Shown: piece by piece, positions 5,471-6,521 of the stretch
How positions within the stretch are numbered: position 1 is the stretch's first letter
Layout of the letters: every line of letters starts with the position of its first letter
NCBI GenBank assembly: GCA_003023535.1
Contig: PXSC01000129.1
Location: forward strand, 1-6,521
Origin: Halobacteriales archaeon QS_9_70_65
GTDB lineage: Archaea; Halobacteriota; Halobacteria; Halobacteriales; Haloarculaceae
Direction: 5' to 3'
DNA: 6,521 nucleotides
Program-made: the position numbers and the translations under genes
Notes under the pieces: model-generated
What the model was told of the DNA's origin: nothing
Database searches by the model: none
What the model saw: only the letters and a program-made list of their open reading frames with translations

Positions 5471-6521
5471 TCAGCCGACGAGCTCGTTGAACCGCCCGAT
5501 ACCCTCGTCCGAGCCGGCGACGATGAGCGTGTCGTCCTCGGCGACGACGAAGTCGGCGCCGACGTCGGTCAGCAGCCGGCCGTCCCGCTCGGCGGCGACG
5601 ACCGTACACCCCGTCCGCGTCCGGACGTCGGTGTCGGCGAGGCTCGTCCCGGCGAGGCCGGGGGCGGTCGTCCTGACGAGTTCGATCTGCAGCTCCGGCG
5701 TCAGCACCTCGTCGTCGAGCAGCCCCGAGGCGACCATCCGGCCGGTGATCCGCGACAGCGCCAGCACGTAGTCGGCGCCGGCGCGGTACATCTTCGTGAC
5801 GCTGTCGGTGCTCTCGACGCGGGCGATCAGCTCCGTGCCCGGCGCGAGATCGTCGGCGACGAGCGTCGCGAACTCGGCGACGGTGTCGTCCGGCAGCGCC
5901 AGGATCGCCGACCGGGCGCCCCCGATGCCGGCCGCCCGCAGCGTTTCCGGCTCCGTGGCGTCGCCGACCACGTCGACCCCGTCGCCGGCTTCGACGTCGA
6001 CGATCGTGTGCTCGATGCCGGCGCTTTTGAGGGCCGCCGCGATCGTCCGGCCGACCTCGCCGTGACCGACGACGACCACCTCGCCGCGCTCGACGCGCCG
6101 GACCGGCGACCGGACCAGCGAGCGCAGCGCCGTCAGCTGGTCGGCCTCGCCGGCGACGAGCAGCACCGTCCCGTCGGTGAGCCTCTCGTCGGGGTCGACC
6201 GGGCTCCGGAACTCGCCGTCGAACCACGCCCCGACCACGTTGGCGCCAGTCCGCTCGCGGATGCCGCTGTCGGCGAGGGTGGCGCCGGCGAGGCGGCTCC
6301 CCCGCCGGACGGCCAGCTCGGCCATCTCGAAGTCGTCGCCGATCTCGACGGCGTCGTCGAGTCCGGCGGTCACCGCGCCCGTGGCCTTCGAGGCGAGACT
6401 CCGGCCCAGCAGCGGCCGCGGGGAGACGACGATATCGGCGCCGGCCAGCCGGTGGTACCGCTCGCTGTCGGGCTCCTCGACGACGCTGATCACGGTGACG
6501 TCGTCGCCGATCTCCCGCGCC
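5471..6521 (-). CDS. TrkA-type protein with two RCK domains, C-terminal part (cut by window edge)
   Basis: RCK (TrkA-N/TrkA-C) proteins bind NAD(H) or other ligands and gate K+ channels or Trk uptake systems at the inner face of the membrane. The visible 349 residues hold, in order: the end of a first TrkA-N domain (about 1-60), a TrkA-C domain (about 63-135, with RLAGATLADSGIRERTGANVVG), a second TrkA-N domain (about 147-264) with nucleotide motif GHGEVG at 152-157 and the strand-2 Asp in HTIVDVEAG, and a second TrkA-C domain (about 273-347, with GTSLADTDVRTRTGCTVV). The start lies outside the window; an in-frame GTG at 6491-6493 falls inside the domain and is not the start. Many haloarchaeal proteins of this layout begin with a two-helix pore, so this may be a channel rather than free TrkA; the sequence cannot decide. 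No defects seen. The stop lies 18 bp from the right hairpin of the element-like block. Confidence 0.88.
   Translation of the reverse strand, partial: AREIGDDVTVISVVEEPDSERYHRLAGADIVVSPRPLLGRSLASKATGAVTAGLDDAVEIGDDFEMAELAVRRGSRLAGATLADSGIRERTGANVVGAWFDGEFRSPVDPDERLTDGTVLLVAGEADQLTALRSLVRSPVRRVERGEVVVVGHGEVGRTIAAALKSAGIEHTIVDVEAGDGVDVVGDATEPETLRAAGIGGARSAILALPDDTVAEFATLVADDLAPGTELIARVESTDSVTKMYRAGADYVLALSRITGRMVASGLLDDEVLTPELQIELVRTTAPGLAGTSLADTDVRTRTGCTVVAAERDGRLLTDVGADFVVAEDDTLIVAGSDEGIGRFNELVG

Noticed and set aside
5409..6227. A 272-residue Arg-rich minus-strand frame
   Set aside because: It is a shadow of the RCK-domain gene, which has clear TrkA-N and TrkA-C motifs in its own frame.

Overview
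The window looks chromosomal and haloarchaeal (class Halobacteria). G+C is very high and codons end mostly in G or C. The proteins are rich in Asp and Glu. Genes start with no Shine-Dalgarno site, and AT-rich TATA-like boxes lie about 24-31 bp upstream of start codons, as expected for leaderless or short-leader archaeal transcripts. The genus cannot be told from the sequence alone.

Layout. Positions 1-596 (minus) hold the N-terminal two thirds of homoserine kinase (thrB). A 139-bp divergent promoter region with stacked palindromes separates it from a multi-span membrane protein of unknown function (736-1560, plus). A complete FAD-dependent amine-oxidase-fold oxidoreductase follows 49 bp later (1610-2923, plus). 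Positions 2924-3254 hold no intact gene, but they contain a promoter-like box, a 15-bp palindrome and what may be a frameshifted relic of a small membrane protein. A DUF6149-like gene (3255-3664, minus) has lost its middle and is out of frame. Divergent from it is a NirB/rubredoxin-reductase-like FAD/NAD oxidoreductase (3812-4990, plus), whose NAD-binding domain appears to lack about 35 residues in frame. A non-coding block of about 470 bp follows at once (about 4996-5465). It is bounded by two hairpins in direct orientation that share flanking sequence and show compensatory stem changes, and is best read as a non-autonomous IS200/IS605-type (PATE/MITE-like) element or remnant. The window ends in the C-terminal part of a two-RCK-domain TrkA/potassium-channel-type protein (5471-6521, minus).

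How the genes work together. The intact genes are unrelated housekeeping or metabolic functions (threonine synthesis, redox, K+ control) and show no shared pathway. The notable feature is 2.95-5.47 kb: one probable relic, one frameshifted gene, one internally shortened enzyme and one mobile-element-like block lie side by side. This suggests local genome erosion, or assembly error, rather than a new functional system. I see no CRISPR array, tRNA, rRNA, toxin-antitoxin pair or defence genes.
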